Shown: in pieces, positions 33,228 through 43,260 of the stretch
Layout: each line of letters begins with the position of its first letter
Position numbering within the stretch: the first letter of the stretch is position 1
Assembly: GCA_009823505.1 (NCBI GenBank)
Contig: VZQC01006250.1
Location: 1,550,149 to 1,614,148 of the forward strand
DNA: 64,000 nt
Direction of reading: 5' to 3'
Source: Rhizomys pruinosus
Lineage: Eukaryota > Chordata > Mammalia > Rodentia > Spalacidae
Made by a program: the position numbers and the translations under genes
The notes under the pieces: generated by a model
Databases searched by the model: none
Told to the model about the DNA's origin: nothing
The model's input: only the letters and a program-made list of their open reading frames with translations

Positions 33228-33240
33228 AAAAAATTAAAAA
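31498..33240 (+). mobile_element. Probable Lx-type L1 3' UTR, interrupted by a solo LTR
   Basis: 'gcccttgaattcctcccagagg', 'aggaagcagagttttctggac' and, after the LTR, 'cccagcatagaagtgaggaaatgagca' and 'gaagctgagcactgctggg' resemble a rodent L1 3' UTR. The end is A-rich with an (AT)n run at 33196-33225. No frame of note. LTR at 32463-32870. Confidence 0.5.
32463..32870 (+). mobile_element. Solo ERVL-type LTR
   Basis: TGTGCTGGATAGCTTTAGTG start, GTACTGTATAAGAAGG TATA-like box, CTGAATAAACCC poly(A) signal, end 'aaactagaata'. Collinear with 15570-15978 and 17124-17530. Imperfect flanks GCACAC / GCACTC may be a decayed TSD. Confidence 0.88.
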
Positions 33241-33548
33241 GAAGAAATATGTAAAGCACGCTCACCCAAGGCAGAGCAGGCTGCTGCACTGAACTCTGTC
33301 ACACAGTTCTGAACTATAAGGGAGGTTGAAAAACATCACTTTCTGCGTATCTGCCTACAAACAAACCCAGTTAAAGATGTTCTATAATCTTGAGAAAGTG
33401 AAGAACAGATGCTAAGGGAAGAGAGACAGACCTATGTACCCAGAGTCATAAGTCTGCGCTGAGCCTCAGTCAGGGAGCCCAAGGTGAAGAAGGAAGGAAC
33501 CCCAAATCTGCGTCTCACTGGAGTATTGCCAACACAGGACAACTCTGG

Positions 33549-33591
<43 letters not shown>

Positions 33592-34868
33592 GCTCAGTAT
33601 TGTGGGCTCTGTCACATAGACCAACATAACAATGCTCTTTGTGCGTCATCCTCTCTAGCAGGGGAGATAAACTAATCACTGGATCCCAAGCTCTCCCACT
33701 CAGACATGGCCTCCAGTGTGTCTGCTCAGATTTCGCTGGCCAAAGAGAATGGCATGCCACATCTAAATACATTCAGTGCTCACTGCACTACCCTGCCCAT
33801 GAACTCAGAACCTGAGAGGAATGCAAAAATGGTCAATAACACTGTGACGAGGACACATGTAGGGCTTTGGGTGAGCCCCTTTGCAACGGACGATTCTTAC
33901 AGAGGCAGCAGGGCAGCTTAGCACCTATGATGAGTGGGCCCAGCCTGGGGCCCCCAGCCCAGGAAGAATGTTGGTTGACACTTGCTGATGCTGCCACTGG
34001 AGGCTCCCAGGCTTGGACTGGAGGTCATTCATTCATTTACTGCTAAGCTCGGTTTTCAGTTCAGTCTGATGAGTTTTGTGAACTTGGAACTCATCCCAAA
34101 GCAGGAACTGAAAGGACCGCAGATAAATTATGTTGTTTATCCATCAAGATAGACCACCCACCTCTTAATTACTCGGGTGCTTGGGTGACTTATTAAATAA
34201 CTTAGTCAGAAAATGTTACACACAGCACACTTCACATGAAAAGTCCTTGCGGGGGAGGCCGACGTAAACCTGAACCTCTTGTGTTTTCTGCCACAGCAGT
34301 TGTTTATCAGCATGAAATTCATCTTTTTCCTAAGTGAGAATCATTCACTCAAGGTTTTTAGTCCCAGATCATGGTGTCTTTCTTGTGGCATCCCGAGGTT
34401 AAACCCTCACTGTCCCTCCCACACAGAATATGTCATAATCAGTGAGCTATCCAGTTTAATCCATCTTCTTCTTGACATCCTGAAGCTCTCTGTGGCTGTG
34501 AAGGTCAGTGCTCAACATGACACAGATGTTCCTTCTCCCAGATGTGGCCCTTGTCTCTGCTCATCTGCCTTGAGGGTGTCTCCATTTAGGGGGATGTTAA
34601 GGTTTTGGTAGCTTCACATTATCTGAGTTTCTCATTATCTTAAAATACAAAATGTATATTCCTGATTGCTATCAATTGCAGGCTCCAATCCACAGGGTGA
34701 TGTTAAGACCCGCATTAATACCATGTCCATTGTCTTCAATATGCTTCCAAGTCTGCCCTAAACACCTTCCTCACACTCTAGTAATGACAGGATGAAAGAA
34801 AAAACAGTATACACAAACTACAGACACTGTCTGAGCCTGCTGGAGGTTCTAACAAATGCCACTGACTG
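33241..34868. other. Unique sequence with (TC)n
   Basis: A TC dinucleotide run spans 33551-33588. The rest has no recognised element or exon. A 110-codon frame at 34279-34611 has no domain I recognise. Confidence 0.45.
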
Positions 34869-35032
34869 CTTTATTTTTTTTTTTTTTTTTGTCTTTTCGA
34901 GACAGGGTCTCCCTGTAGCCCCAGCTGTCCTGGAACTCACTCTGTAGACCAGGCTGGCCTTGAACTCACAAAGATCCTCCTGCCTCTGCCTGCCAAGTGC
35001 TAGGATTAAAGGCGTGCGCCACCACGCCCGGC
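34869..35032 (-). mobile_element. B1 SINE with 13-bp TSD
   Basis: Oligo(T) and TCTTTTCGAGACAGGGTCTC to 'gccaccacgcccggc'. Perfect TSD ATGCCACTGACTG at 34856-34868 and 35033-35045. Confidence 0.97.
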
Positions 35033-35110
35033 ATGCCACTGACTGTTTAAATAAGCCATAAATCCTTACAGTTCTAGAACCTGGAGCACCACATCAATAT
35101 ATAGCCAGAG

Positions 35111-35258
35111 TCAGGCTGGTCACATGGCTCAGTGATAAATGTGCCTGCCACCAAGCCTGAGGACCTGAGTTCAGTCCCCAGGACTCACGCAGTAGAAGGA
35201 GAGAACTAACTACTCTATGCTGTCCTCTGACCTCCATACGCCTATGTGTGTACACACA

Positions 35259-35326
<68 letters not shown>
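35111..35326 (+). mobile_element. B3-type SINE with (CA)n(GA)n tail
   Basis: TCAGGCTGGTCACATGGCTC, 'gtgcctgccaccaagcctgagg', 'gagttcagtccccaggactca' and 'tgtcctctgacctccata' give the B3 order. The tail is a compound repeat, (CA)n at about 35250-35275 then (GA)n to 35326. Confidence 0.85.
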
Positions 35327-35330
<4 letters not shown>

Positions 35331-35791
35331 GGATGTGATAAAAATTTTAAAGATATATCCAGTACTAATTTTTCTAGAGTCTTTTTTGGCTCCTTCTCAC
35401 TGTATCCTTATAAGGTCTCCCTCTGTATGTCAGCATCCTAAACTCCTCTTCATATAAGAAACTTGTCAAATTACACTAAGACATACCCTAATGACCTCAT
35501 TTGACCTGATCTTCTTTAAAGATTGCAGTGTTACATGCAGTAGCATTCTAAGATGCTGGAGCTGATGACTTCAGAGAAGGAATTTGAGTACACAGTTCAG
35601 GCCATAACATCTAAGTCACATTATAGCAAGAAACAGGACCCACTTACCAGCACCAAGCACATGACTCCTCTTAGCTGGAAGTACAGCTGGGAAGAGACCA
35701 TGGGTGGCAATGACTTTAGGCAGCTGTTCTCCATAGGAGAAGCTCTTTCTTCCCAGCCCACCTCTCATATGTAAGTTATCCATTGGAGAGA
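35327..35791. other. Unique sequence
   Basis: No feature recognised. Confidence 0.4.
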
Positions 35792-35985
35792 ATTATTATT
35801 TATTTTTATGTATCTGAATGTTTTGCCTCCATTCATTAAGGATACCATGTTCATGTAATCCTAAGGGAGATCAGAAGAAGGTAATGTTACAATTGTTAGC
35901 TACCATGTGGGTGCTGGGAACTTAACCTGAGTCCTCTGCAAGAGCAGCCAGTGCTCTTCACCTCTCAGCCATCTCCCCAGTCCCT
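35792..35985 (-). mobile_element. B2 SINE, diverged
   Basis: Tail 'tatttttatgtatctgaatgttttgcc', body with 'taccatgtgggtgctgggaac', head 'tctcagccatctccccagtcc'. Confidence 0.88.
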
Positions 35986-36811
35986 GGTGGAGAGAATTTA
36001 AAACCCCAAAAGACTCCTATAGAATACACCAAGTCAGTTCCCACACACATTTCCTTATTCATGTCCAGTGATAAAGACCATACACAAATTCCAGGGTTTT
36101 TTTTCCCATTGCATGCTTAATGCAGACTAGACTATTAGTTTTGGGGGGGGGGGCAGGGGAGCAGATATATCTTGGGTTGTTAATTGCTGTCCTAGATGTC
36201 TTCATCAGAAAGAAGAGTAAATGTTGTGGCTTAGGAGACCTGGAGATGGAGAGAGATGGTGTGTGTGTGTGTGGGGGGGGGATCCATTAACCCTACAGTA
36301 CAATAATCAAGAAACAATGTTCCAAATGCTTGTGGAAATCCTCAGCCTTACATTCCAAGCCTCCCCCCACCCTTACCGCCCATACACAAAATCAGCCCAT
36401 CCAGCAGTCTGACCTTTTAGATGCTTATGAAATGCTGGTGGATGTCACAATCAGCTCCATGATCCCCTGATGAACTTCAGCTTAAATGCCATCTGAGAAA
36501 GCTCCCCTTCCATCTAAGGTCTAAGAAACAGAGGAAGTGGAATAGCAGAGCCAGCAGCCTAACAATTTATTTACTATGAAGCTTAGTTTGTAATCCCTGC
36601 CTAGTCTGTGACCCTCACAATCACATGTGAACGAACTGTAACAAAACAGTCTCAGCAAGATGATGGTATCCATCAAAAAAGATGATCACCGGTCAGCACA
36701 GGATTCTCCTAATCTACAAGAAGTATTTTATCTCAAACTGTACAGATAGAAATAATTTGTTTTTATGGAATTAGATTCATTACAGAAAATCTCTTTTAAA
36801 ATTCAAATTAA
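35986..36811. other. Unique sequence
   Basis: Short G-run near 36144 and a GT/G run at 36258-36280. Otherwise unrecognised. Confidence 0.4.
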
Positions 36812-37037
36812 AAACTTTTTATTTATTTTTACTTTATGTGTATGACTATTTTGCCTACATGTATGTTAAGTGCACTCATGCCATTCAGGCTTCACAGAGC
36901 CCAGAAGAGGGCATCAGATCCTCTGTAACTGGAGTTTCAGATGGTTGTTAGCCACCATGTGGGTGCTGGGAATCAAAACTAGGTAGTGTATAAAAGCAGT
37001 CAGTGCTCTTAACTGTTGAGCTATCTCTTCAGCCCCT
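36812..37037 (-). mobile_element. B2 SINE
   Basis: 'tttttactttatgtgtatgac' through 'gttagccaccatgtgggtgctggg' to 'gagctatctcttcagcccc'. Confidence 0.9.
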
Positions 37038-37125
37038 GCAGTAAACCCTTTTGACTTAACACTATATCTGATTTATTATACCTCCAGCCATCTTGAGGAT
37101 TTCAAGCTTCTTTAATTTTTTGATA

Positions 37126-37168
37126 GATGCATGCATGGATGGATGGATGGATGGATGGATGGATGGAC
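37126..37168 (+). repeat. (GGAT)n microsatellite
   Basis: ATGC/ATGG steps followed by perfect GGAT tetramers. Confidence 0.93.
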
Positions 37169-37342
37169 ATCTATGGAATTTTACATAGATTTCTATTATA
37201 AATACATAAGTTTTAGTCTGTTTCCTGTCTACTTGCCCCTTTGCTTGTTTCTTTCCTGTAACACCTCCTCCTTGCCCTTATTGCAAGCGACAACTTGGCA
37301 TCTATGCTTGGCACTTCATCCATGCTTATATAACGATCTGTA

Positions 37343-37801
37343 TTCATTACTTTTCTGTTGCTGTGATAAAATACAGTGACCAAGAGAACTTATAAAAAGA
37401 ACAGTTTCGTATAAAAAATGCTGGGCATGGTGGTTCATGCCTTTAATCCTGGCACTTGGGAGGCAGAGACAGGTGGATCTTTGTGAGTTCAAGGCCAGCC
37501 TGGTCTACAGAGTGAGTTCCAGGACAGTTTGAACTTATGGTTCCAGAGTGATTAGAGTCTATCATGTAGAGAGGCATGTGGCAGGATATGGCAGTATTAA
37601 CCAGAGGCTCACATCTTAACCCAGGCATGGGAAGCAAAGAGTGACTGGAAATCCAGTAAGGTCTAAGAGCTCCCTAATCCTTCTCCCAGTGACATGCTTC
37701 TTCCAGCAAAGCTTCCCAAAGAAGCACCACCAACTAGGCACAAAATCTTCAAATCTTTAGAGCCTATGGGGGACACTCTCATTCAAACCACCATATTCCA
37801 T
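37343..37801 (-). mobile_element. LTR-B at the 3' end of a minus-strand ERVL-type element
   Basis: On the minus strand it starts 'atggtggtttgaatgagag' (near 37801) and ends 'tatcacagcaacagaaaagtaatg' (near 37343). It is the same LTR family as 61067-61420. It is split by a truncated B1. It abuts the internal region 37802-39186, whose other end carries a different LTR type. Confidence 0.7.
37420..37527 (+). mobile_element. B1 SINE lacking its 3' end
   Basis: Starts GCTGGGCATGGTGGTTCATG but stops at 'gagttccaggacag', with no final segment and no A tail, joined directly to LTR sequence. Retroposition does not make 3' truncations, so a later deletion is likely. Confidence 0.85.
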
Positions 37802-39186
37802 CCCCTGGCCCCCATAGGCTCATGACCATATAAAATGCAAAATGCATTTCATCCACCTTCAAAAGTTCCCATAGTCTTTACCAGTCTCAATACTATTCAA
37901 AAGTCCACAGTCCAAAGTCTCTTCTGAGACTCAGGCCAATCTCTTAACTTTAAGCCCCTGTAAAATCAAAAGACAAATTACATATTCCCAACATACAGTG
38001 GAAGCAAATACACATTCCCATTCCAAAATGGAGGAATAGAGGCATAGTGAGGAAATACTGGACCAAAACAAGACCAAAAAACCAGCAGGGCAAACACCAA
38101 GTCCAGTAGCTCCATGTCTAAATTCTGAGACTTTACTTCCAAAGGGCTTAGATGGCTCAGCCCCTCCAGCTTTTCTGTGTGCAGCATACATCTTTCTCTC
38201 TTGAGCTGGTGACACTCCCTGGATGCAGCTCTTCCTGGTACATGTCTCATAGCTCTGGCATCTTGACTGTCTTCTCAAGTTCTCCACTGCCAACCAGTCT
38301 TTACCTTCACAGCTTCATACAAAGGTCTATAAGGACCTATTGGCCTTCTTTATGCAGGGATGCCCCTGCTGCATACTGCCTGGCCTAAGAAGCTCTCTGA
38401 AACCAGAGGAAGAACCAATGACCCCTTTATTCTTGCATATTTCATGCCTCTAAAGCCACCACCAGGTGAATGATACTGCCAAGTTTGACTGAAAGTTTGG
38501 TATGGACCCCAGCCTGCTCTTCATCCACAGTTGTAGCTTTTGTTTTTCAGTGATTTTCTTCTAGAAAACTCCTCCAGAATTTTCCTTTCACAAGTTGAGG
38601 TTTACCTGGGTATGGTCTTGTCCTGGAGGCACTGTTTGCATTGTTTAAATGTGAATCTGTAAGGCTTCTTACTTAATGATTTTCTTGTCCTCATCAAAGG
38701 GATCTTCTCCTTCAATGCCTAGGCTTTAAGATTAATCTTCCTAGGGCTCCTTTTCAATCCAAACTGTACATTCTGCATTTCTTTATACTTCATTTGCTCT
38801 TTCTTTTTGCCATAGATCCACATAATATTCACCATTTATAGCCACATCACCATTTCTACTTTAGGGTATCTAGATATTTCCACCACCAAAGAAATTAGTC
38901 CATTGCTTTTCAACTTAGCATCAGGCATACTTTTTGGCTGTGAGCAGACTTTATTTGGCCTCTGCAAAAATATCTCAATTGTTGCTTAAGTTCTTATTTC
39001 CCCCTGGAACTACATTATTCTCAGAACTGCTTTCTTCCAGGCTCCTACTAGAACAGTCTGTTTAAGCTCTGCTTATAGCAGTCAACCACTTTTCTAGTCC
39101 AAACTTCCAAAGTCTTCCACATTCCTCCAAAAACCCACATTGTCAGGTCTGTCACAGTAATACCCATGATCCTGGTACCAATTTGG
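37802..39186 (-). mobile_element. ERVL-type internal region, minus strand
   Basis: On the minus strand it begins (39180 downward) with ATTGGTACCAGGATCATGGG, the same tRNA-Leu-like primer site as at 15984, followed by 'attactgtgacagacctgac', as in the plus-strand element. It then runs 1.4 kb to 'cctatgggggccaggggatgg'. No gag, pol or env similarity. The 120-codon frame at 37931-38293 has no domain. Confidence 0.72.
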
Positions 39187-39604
39187 TTCTATTGCTTTTG
39201 TTTCAATCACTGTGACAAAACATTCTGACCAATACCAACTTGGGGAGAAAAGGGATTATTAGGCTCACATTTCCCAGGTCAGAGTTCATCACTGAGGGAG
39301 CCAAAGGTTGGCACTCAGGGCAGGAACCTGGAGCCAGGAGCTGAAGCAAAGGCCACAGAGGAATGCTGCTTACTGGCTTGCTTCCTGGGCCAATGCTCAG
39401 TCTCCCTTCTTATACAATACAGGACCACCTGCCCAGGGTGGCACTACCTACTTACAGTGGGCTGAGCCCTCCCATATGACTCAACAATCAAGAAAATGCC
39501 CCATAGACATGGCCAAAGGCCAGTCCACTGGAGGAAATTCCTCAATTGAGGCTCCCTCTACCAGGGTATGCTAAGCTGACACCTAAAGCTAGCTATCCAG
39601 CACA
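39187..39604 (-). mobile_element. 5' LTR of minus-strand ERVL-type element
   Basis: Reverse complement of the LTR at 15570/32463: minus start TGTGCTGGATAGC at 39604, reversed poly(A) region 'cttggggagaaaagggattatt', end near 39187 next to the primer site. Confidence 0.82.
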
Positions 39605-39853
39605 CCATCTGTGTCTATAAACTGCCTTACACAGACACATAGAAAGGCTTTTCATTCTCCGTCTTATAAATTTAGGGTCATGGTATTCACTGCCTTACTC
39701 CATCCACACTCACACCTAGAAACCATCAGGTTAGATGGCAGAGCACCTGCCATTCATTTCTACTGACTCCATGAACTTCCATAGTGTGGCTGCATCAAGA
39801 TTTATCTTCCAACAGGCATTTACTTTAATGGTACACAATTTGCCTTAGGAAGT
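39605..39853. other. Unique sequence
   Basis: Nothing recognised. Confidence 0.4.
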
Positions 39854-39870
39854 TAATTTTTGGAAACTTT

Positions 39871-40024
39871 TTTTTTTTTAATCTTTTCGAGACAGGGTCT
39901 CCCTGTAGCCTCCCAGCTGTCCTGGAACTCGCTCTGTAGACCAGGCCAGTCTTGAACTCACAAAGATCCGCCTGCCTCTGCCTCCCAAGTGCTAGGATTA
40001 AAGGCGTGTGCCACCACGCCCGGC
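39871..40024 (-). mobile_element. B1 SINE with 17-bp TSD
   Basis: TCTTTTCGAGACAGGGTCTC to 'gccaccacgcccggc'. Perfect TSD TAATTTTTGGAAACTTT at 39854-39870 and 40025-40041. Confidence 0.97.
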
Positions 40025-40125
40025 TAATTTTTGGAAACTTTACAATACATATACATGTGTATTTACTGTAACAAGTAAGGCACTGACTTCAAGAGCTAGG
40101 TGAACATTTTTATTATTTCAGAAGT

Positions 40126-40136
40126 CTCTATCTATC

Positions 40137-40186
<50 letters not shown>

Positions 40187-40206
40187 CTATCTCTACCTCT
40201 ATCTCT
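40126..40206 (+). repeat. (CTAT)n microsatellite
   Basis: Perfect TCTA/CTAT tetramers, degrading to CTCTAT at the right. Confidence 0.95.
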
Positions 40207-40211
40207 TTCTC

Positions 40212-40335
40212 AGATGCTCAGCTGTGTGACCTGGCACTGGTTATGTATACCCAGTTAACCTTGGACTCACAGAAACCTTCCTGCTTCTGCCTCTCAAGCA
40301 CTGGGATTATAGGCATGTGCCACCAAACCCAGCCA
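40212..40335 (-). mobile_element. Old B1-like SINE
   Basis: 'cttggactcacagaaaccttcctgcttctgcctctcaag' and 'gggattataggcatgtgccaccaaaccc' are a diverged reverse B1. The right arm is poorly preserved. Confidence 0.75.
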
Positions 40336-40349
40336 GGGATTACCATTTC

Positions 40350-40490
40350 TTTTAAAAAAAATATTTAAAAAAATTTTTAATTTTGTTATATGTATGAGTG
40401 TATTGCCTACATGTATGTAAGTGCACCTGTGTTTTACAATGCCCTCAGAAGTCAGAAGAGGGTGTTAGATCCCCTGAAACTGGAGTTTCT
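40350..40490 (-). mobile_element. B2 SINE, 5'-truncated
   Basis: Only the tail-side half: 'gttatatgtatgagtgtattgcc' through 'cagaagagggtgttagatcccctgaaactggagt'. It stops before the tRNA-like head. Confidence 0.82.
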
Positions 40491-40790
40491 AAACAAGGAA
40501 TCTTTCAGGTGGAATCGAAGTTCTATGAAGGAACTGCACATGTTAAAAGTCCCAAGGACAACTTGACTTTGAACAACATTATGATTGTGCAGAGGAGTAA
40601 TGTTGATTCTGTAGTGCTGAGATCATCTTATAGCTCAACTTCTGCATCTGACCTAACATCTTCATGAGTATTAGGCAAAATTCTCAGACAGTATGGCCAA
40701 GGTTATCAGGCCTTTGGCTCAACTAACCCTAGAGCTGGGATGTTATAAGGTAACACCTAAAACTTGTAGAAAATTTTCTGGTGTCTGGTA
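40491..40790. other. Unique sequence
   Basis: Nothing recognised. Confidence 0.4.
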
Positions 40791-41060
40791 TGTGATGGTG
40801 TATATAGCCTAGGTAACTCCATTTTGTTTTGGTGACTCCATCTTAATGGTCGAACCCTGGCCCAGAAAAACAAGTCCAGGAAGAGCCATCGCGTTATCTC
40901 GACCTTTGTAATCCTTTGTAACCCCTATCCACAGATGTCTTGTGACTGCCTGTTAACAAACTGCCTATCTTAACTTTAATGTTTTACAATTGCCTGCCAC
41001 CTGTTAACTGCTTATCTTAGCTTTTGTAAACATGCAGCAGGCAAGAACTGAAGTTTCAGG

Positions 41061-41301
41061 GCTGGAGAGATGGCCTAGCAGTTAAGAACGCTGACTGCTC
41101 TTGCAGAGGACCCGGGTTTGATCCCCAGCACCCACATGGCAGCTGAGAACCATCCTTAACTCCAGTTCCAGGGGAATCTGATGCCCTCTTCTGACCTCCG
41201 TGACATTGCACGACACGGGTGCACAAACCTGCATGCAGACAGTATATTCATAGACATAAAAATAACTAAAAAGTTTTTTTAAAAATTAAAAAATTTAAAA
41301 A
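41061..41301 (+). mobile_element. B2 SINE with 18-bp TSD, in an LTR
   Basis: GCTGGAGAGATGGCCTAGCA to an A-rich tail. Clear local-subfamily text GACATTGCACGACACGGGTG. TSD AAGAACTGAAGTTTCAGG at 41043-41060 and 41302-41319. Confidence 0.97.
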
Positions 41302-41322
41302 AAGAACTGAAGTTTCAGGTTT

Positions 41323-41491
41323 TTTGTTTTGTTTTGTTTTTGTTTTTTAGTATTTTTTGAGACAGGTCTCCCTTTAGTCCCAGCTGGCCTGGAGGTCACT
41401 CTGTAGATCAGGTTGGCCTTGAATTCACAGAGATCTGCCTGCCTCTACCTCCCGAGTGCTGAGATTAAAGGTGTGCACCACCATGCCTGGC
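41323..41491 (-). mobile_element. B1 SINE inserted at the B2's right TSD
   Basis: T-rich (TTTTG)n start, GAGACAGGTCTCCCTTTAGT, end 'gcaccaccatgcctggc'. TSD AGTTTCAGGTTT at 41311-41322 and 41492-41503. Confidence 0.95.
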
Positions 41492-41709
41492 AGTTTCAGG
41501 TTTGTTGCTGCCTGACAGTGTTTCTCAGAAAATCTGTCAGGATATATGCATCTTCAAATTCTACCATGATATGGTATTTACCTTTATAAGCACCCTCTGA
41601 ATCCTGAGCCAAGGTACATTCTCTGGCCAGAAAAAAATAAAGCTAATTTGTCTAATTGGAATCCCAGAGCCTGTATGATGGTTCTCCCAGTGGTTTCAGC
41701 ACCATAACA

Positions 41710-41815
41710 GGCATAGTGGTCCACACCCGAAAACTCGGAAACTGAGGCATGAAGAGCCCAAGGTTAATAAACCTGGAAAACATAGCAAGACTGCTTCAAT
41801 AGCAAACAGGAAAAC
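41710..41815 (+). mobile_element. Old B1/Alu-like monomer
   Basis: 'ggcatagtggtccacacccg', 'actcggaaactgaggcatga' and 'aaacctggaaaacatagcaagactg' follow 7SL-derived order but are strongly diverged. Confidence 0.5.
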
Positions 41816-42053
41816 AGAGAGTCTCCATTTTGCTTTACCCACCTACCTGGTTCTCCACCAATGTATTTTGTGAGTGCATTGATTTACAACTCTGAATTGT
41901 TCTGTGACTATGAAAGTTCATGGACCCTTGTCATAGTAGAGAACATGATTCCAGGTAACCTGAACCCATTGTCTCCAGGCCCTGTTCTCTCATATTTAGC
42001 TCAGAATAAGCTACCTGATTTTGTTTGAGGCAAAAGCTGAGTTTCCATGATCA
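41816..42053. other. Unique sequence
   Basis: Nothing recognised. Confidence 0.4.
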
Positions 42054-42238
42054 CTTGTTTTGTTTTGTTTTGTTTCGTTTTGTTTTGTTTTGAGACAGGG
42101 TCACCCTGTAGCCCCAGCTGGTCTGGAACACACTATGTAGACCAGGCTGGCCTTGAACTCACAGAGACCAGTCTGCCTCTGCCTCTGCCTCTGCCTCCCA
42201 AGTGCTGGGATTAAAAGCGTGCGCCACCGTGCCTGGCT
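42054..42238 (-). mobile_element. B1 SINE with TSD
   Basis: (TTTTG)n start, GAGACAGGGTCACCCTGTAG, end 'gcgccaccgtgcctggc'. It carries a (CTCTGC)n expansion at about 42175-42195. Flanks TTTCCATGATCA (42042-42053) and TTTCCGTGATCA (42239-42250). Confidence 0.95.
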
Positions 42239-42476
42239 TTTCCGTGATCATTCGGGTGTTGTGAATGTTCCACTCCTTTGGACTATATAACGGGCCATCT
42301 ACTACCCACATAGTATCTATCCTGTGCCTTTGCTTATTTTCTTGCTTTCTACTTCCAATGTCTTCCTGTTTGCCCAGCTCTGAGATTTATTTTTCTTCTC
42401 TTTGGACCTGAGAGGTTTGCATTATCAACTGCTCCAATGAGCATCAGATACAGTGATTTTTTAAAGAGTTTGCATT

Positions 42477-43246
42477 CTTTTCTTTTCTTTTTAAAGTTTA
42501 TTTTCTTTTACTTTATGTGTATGAATATTATGCCTGCATATGTGTCAGTGCCCCATGTCATGCAGTGCCTGCAGAGAACAGAAAAGGGTTTTGGTATTAT
42601 GCCCAGATCACTGGGACCCCCAAAAGACCACCAGGACACGTGGCTCTGATGTAAATACAGAGTCTTTAATTCAAGCTCGAGCTTGGACGACCACCCTTCT
42701 GACACAGCAGGCCAGGAGAAGCAGTCCTGTAGCTTGGGAGGGGGGGATCTTTTAAAGGAAAAACTGCAAATGGGGAATTTTCCAGTTTTGGCATTTTGTT
42801 ATTGATTCATAGGGACTGAGGAAGTGTGATTTTTAGACTGATAGGTTGGGGCCACCCGGCTGCTTTGGTGGCACCATGGGGAGGGGGGAATTTTTACTCA
42901 CTGAGTACATCCTGGCAGAAGAGCAAACAGGTTTAACCATCGGTCTTTCCCTGTTAGTTATTTTTCAACAAACAACCTTTGGTCCTTCCCTGTTAGCACT
43001 GAGATATTCTGTGGTTTCTCCTGGAATCCGAGGATGGGGGCTGTTTCTCAGATGGTATATTTCCACAAAATAGAAAAATGGAGTCTATCTTGTTCCCTTA
43101 TAACTGGTGCCTCTTTACATTGGATCCCCGGAACTGAAATGGAGCTATAAATGGTTGTTTGCTGCCATGTGGGTGCTGGGATTCAAACCCAGTTCTTTTG
43201 CAAAAACAATCAGTGATCTTAACCATAGAGCCATCTTTCTAGCCCC
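42477..43246 (-). mobile_element. B2 SINE, split by a solo LTR
   Basis: Tail half 42477-42594, head half 43120-43246 ('gagccatctttctagcccc'). Outer TSD AAAGAGTTTGCATT at 42463-42476 and 43247-43260. The 525-bp insert is an LTR. Confidence 0.93.
42595..43119 (-). mobile_element. Solo class I-like LTR inserted in B2
   Basis: On the minus strand it starts TGTAAAGAGGCACC and contains ATTAAAGACTCTG, then 'tcctggtggtcttttggggg', a U5 style typical of gamma-type (class I) LTRs. It ends 'gatctgggcataata'. Host flanks are TTGG on both sides (42591-42594, 43120-43123), a 4-bp TSD as expected for class I ERVs. Confidence 0.85.
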
Positions 43247-43260
43247 AAAGAGTTTGCATT

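Larger units (their letters stand above)
40791..41709 (+). mobile_element. Solo LTR (ERV), interrupted by B2 and B1
   Basis: Begins TGTGATGGTGTATATAGCC and ends 'gcaccataaca' (TG...CA) with the poly(A) signal in AAAAAATAAAGCTAA near 41634. Flanks GGTA (40787-40790) and GGCA (41710-41713) could be a decayed 4-bp TSD. Polypyrimidine/CTGCC-rich U3. The SINEs at 41061 and 41323 are later insertions. Confidence 0.68.
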
